Origin: Clostridia bacterium
GTDB lineage: Bacteria > Bacillota > Clostridia > Oscillospirales > CAG-272
Direction of reading: 5' to 3'
Assembly: GCA_024408015.1 (NCBI GenBank)
Contig: JAKSVJ010000082.1
Coordinates: forward strand, 1 to 6,030
DNA length: 6,030 nt
Below are positions 5,351 to 6,030 of the stretch, piece by piece. The first letter of the stretch is position 1; each line of letters opens with the position of its first letter. Both the position numbers and the translations under genes were made by a program. The notes under the pieces are model-generated. The model was not told the origin of the DNA. It did not search any database and saw only the letters and a list, made by a program, of their open reading frames with translations.

Positions 5351-6030
5351 AACTTAATCTCCATTTGTTTGCTCAAATCGGCACTTTCTCTCGCAATAAG
5401 AGCGATTCTTGTGACATCAAATGTTTCTTTTGCAGTTACTCTGCACTTGCCTTCTCCGCATATTTCCATGCAAAATTCCTCAAACAATTCATGCGAAGGA
5501 TTAACAAGAGGAATATTGGTGAAATTAGTGTCAGGAGTAATCAAAGAAACCTTGCCACCCATAACTTCCAATACGCCTTCAGTACCTGCAATTCTTATTC
5601 TGTCATCATCATGAGTTGGAGCACCATATGGTCTAAAGAAATCTGCATTTACACTAGCGCTAATGCCCATACCACAGTCAAACATCATAAGACTTGATGA
5701 TTCAAGCATTCCATTATCATGGTTACCAACTGTGCTATGACTCGCTAGAACGCTCTTAAAATCCACATTACACAAAGAATAAATCCAATCAATTGCATGA
5801 ATAGCAACCCACGGTATTGTTCCGCCGTAAAGCTCTCTCGATGAATAAAAAGGAGCGCGTTTTCTTAATTTATATGATTTTTGAGCAGTAACAAGACGAA
5901 TATCACCTAAAACACCTGAATTTACAAGTCTTCTTGCAGTTTCAAAATGAGGAAGATATGATATGCCAAACATACCAGTAAAGCATACTTTTGATCTTAA
6001 AAAGGTTGAATACAAAGGAGATATGTTTAA
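5347..6030 (-). CDS. Gfo/Idh/MocA-family NAD(P)-dependent oxidoreductase (C-terminal part; 5' end beyond window)
   Basis: A reading frame of 227 residues that is open to the right edge, so the N-terminal nucleotide-binding Rossmann fold is outside the window. A TTG at 6015 could be read as a start but has no convincing ribosome binding site and would leave the protein without its cofactor domain. What is seen fits the substrate-binding half of this family (counting from the window edge): a HFETARRLVNSGVLGDI stretch (28-44) that ends in the usual 'GxIG-i' type turn, YGGTIPWVAIHAIDWI (68-83) with the conserved His78 and Asp81 region near the active site, then DRIRIAGTEGVLEV, typical of the C-terminal beta sheet. 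Members oxidise or reduce sugars, inositols and related polyols with NAD(P); the actual substrate cannot be told. The stop overlaps the rnhA start by 4 bases. It lies upstream of the sugar importer operon but is separated from it by a terminator and a promoter, so any metabolic link is inference. Confidence 0.88.
   Translation of the reverse strand, partial: LNISPLYSTFLRSKVCFTGMFGISYLPHFETARRLVNSGVLGDIRLVTAQKSYKLRKRAPFYSSRELYGGTIPWVAIHAIDWIYSLCNVDFKSVLASHSTVGNHDNGMLESSSLMMFDCGMGISASVNADFFRPYGAPTHDDDRIRIAGTEGVLEVMGGKVSLITPDTNFTNIPLVNPSHELFEEFCMEICGEGKCRVTAKETFDVTRIALIARESADLSKQMEIKL

Noticed and set aside
5305..5697. Plus-strand open frame of 130 codons opposite rnhA and the oxidoreductase
   Set aside because: It is antisense to two well-supported genes, has no ribosome binding site and no domain-like pattern; a shadow frame.
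5997..6015. TTG at 6015 as the true start of the oxidoreductase
   Set aside because: The frame is open to the window edge and the protein would lack its nucleotide-binding domain, so the gene most likely continues beyond the window.

Overview
The window looks like a piece of a low-GC Gram-positive chromosome, most likely an uncultured or gut-type member of Clostridia. The grounds are A/T-rich intergenic DNA, strong AGGAG-type ribosome binding sites, a SigA-like promoter with a TGn extended -10, and a CUT1-type sugar importer with an exported binding protein. The lineage is inferred from these traits; no taxonomic marker beyond RNase HI is present. All genes lie on the minus strand, so transcription runs from high to low coordinates.

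Right part (4901-6030): the C-terminal two thirds of a Gfo/Idh/MocA-family oxidoreductase, whose 5' end lies outside the window, overlaps by 4 bases (GTGA) with rnhA, a complete RNase HI starting at GTG. The two are probably co-transcribed and translationally coupled. Their unit is closed by a hairpin terminator at about 4719-4768, about 130 bases beyond the rnhA stop.

Middle (4440-4900): an A/T-rich intergenic region with no credible gene. It holds the terminator, a few short inverted repeats and a good promoter (TTGACC, 17 bp, TAATAT with TGn). Directly downstream of the predicted transcription start is a GC-rich island of 31 bp in perfect purine-pyrimidine alternation, centred on a CGCGTACGCG palindrome. 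It is followed by a strong GGAGG ribosome binding site.

Left part (1-4439): a three-gene sugar ABC importer operon. The first gene encodes a very large secreted solute-binding protein (1002 aa) with two related N-terminal beta-sandwich, carbohydrate-binding-like modules, a helical middle region and a C-terminal family-1 solute-binding domain. It is followed 23 bases later by a MalF-like permease with a repetitive acidic N-terminal tail, then by a MalG-like permease that starts inside the stop codon of the first (TAATG) and runs off the left edge. No ATPase is in view; such importers commonly share an ATPase encoded elsewhere. The system probably captures an oligosaccharide or polysaccharide fragment outside the cell and imports it. 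The adjacent oxidoreductase could act on a sugar derivative, but it belongs to a separate transcription unit.

The most unusual items are the architecture of the binding protein (duplicated modules, no lipobox or other visible anchor) and the alternating GC-rich palindrome in its leader. No RNA gene, mobile element or CRISPR array was seen.
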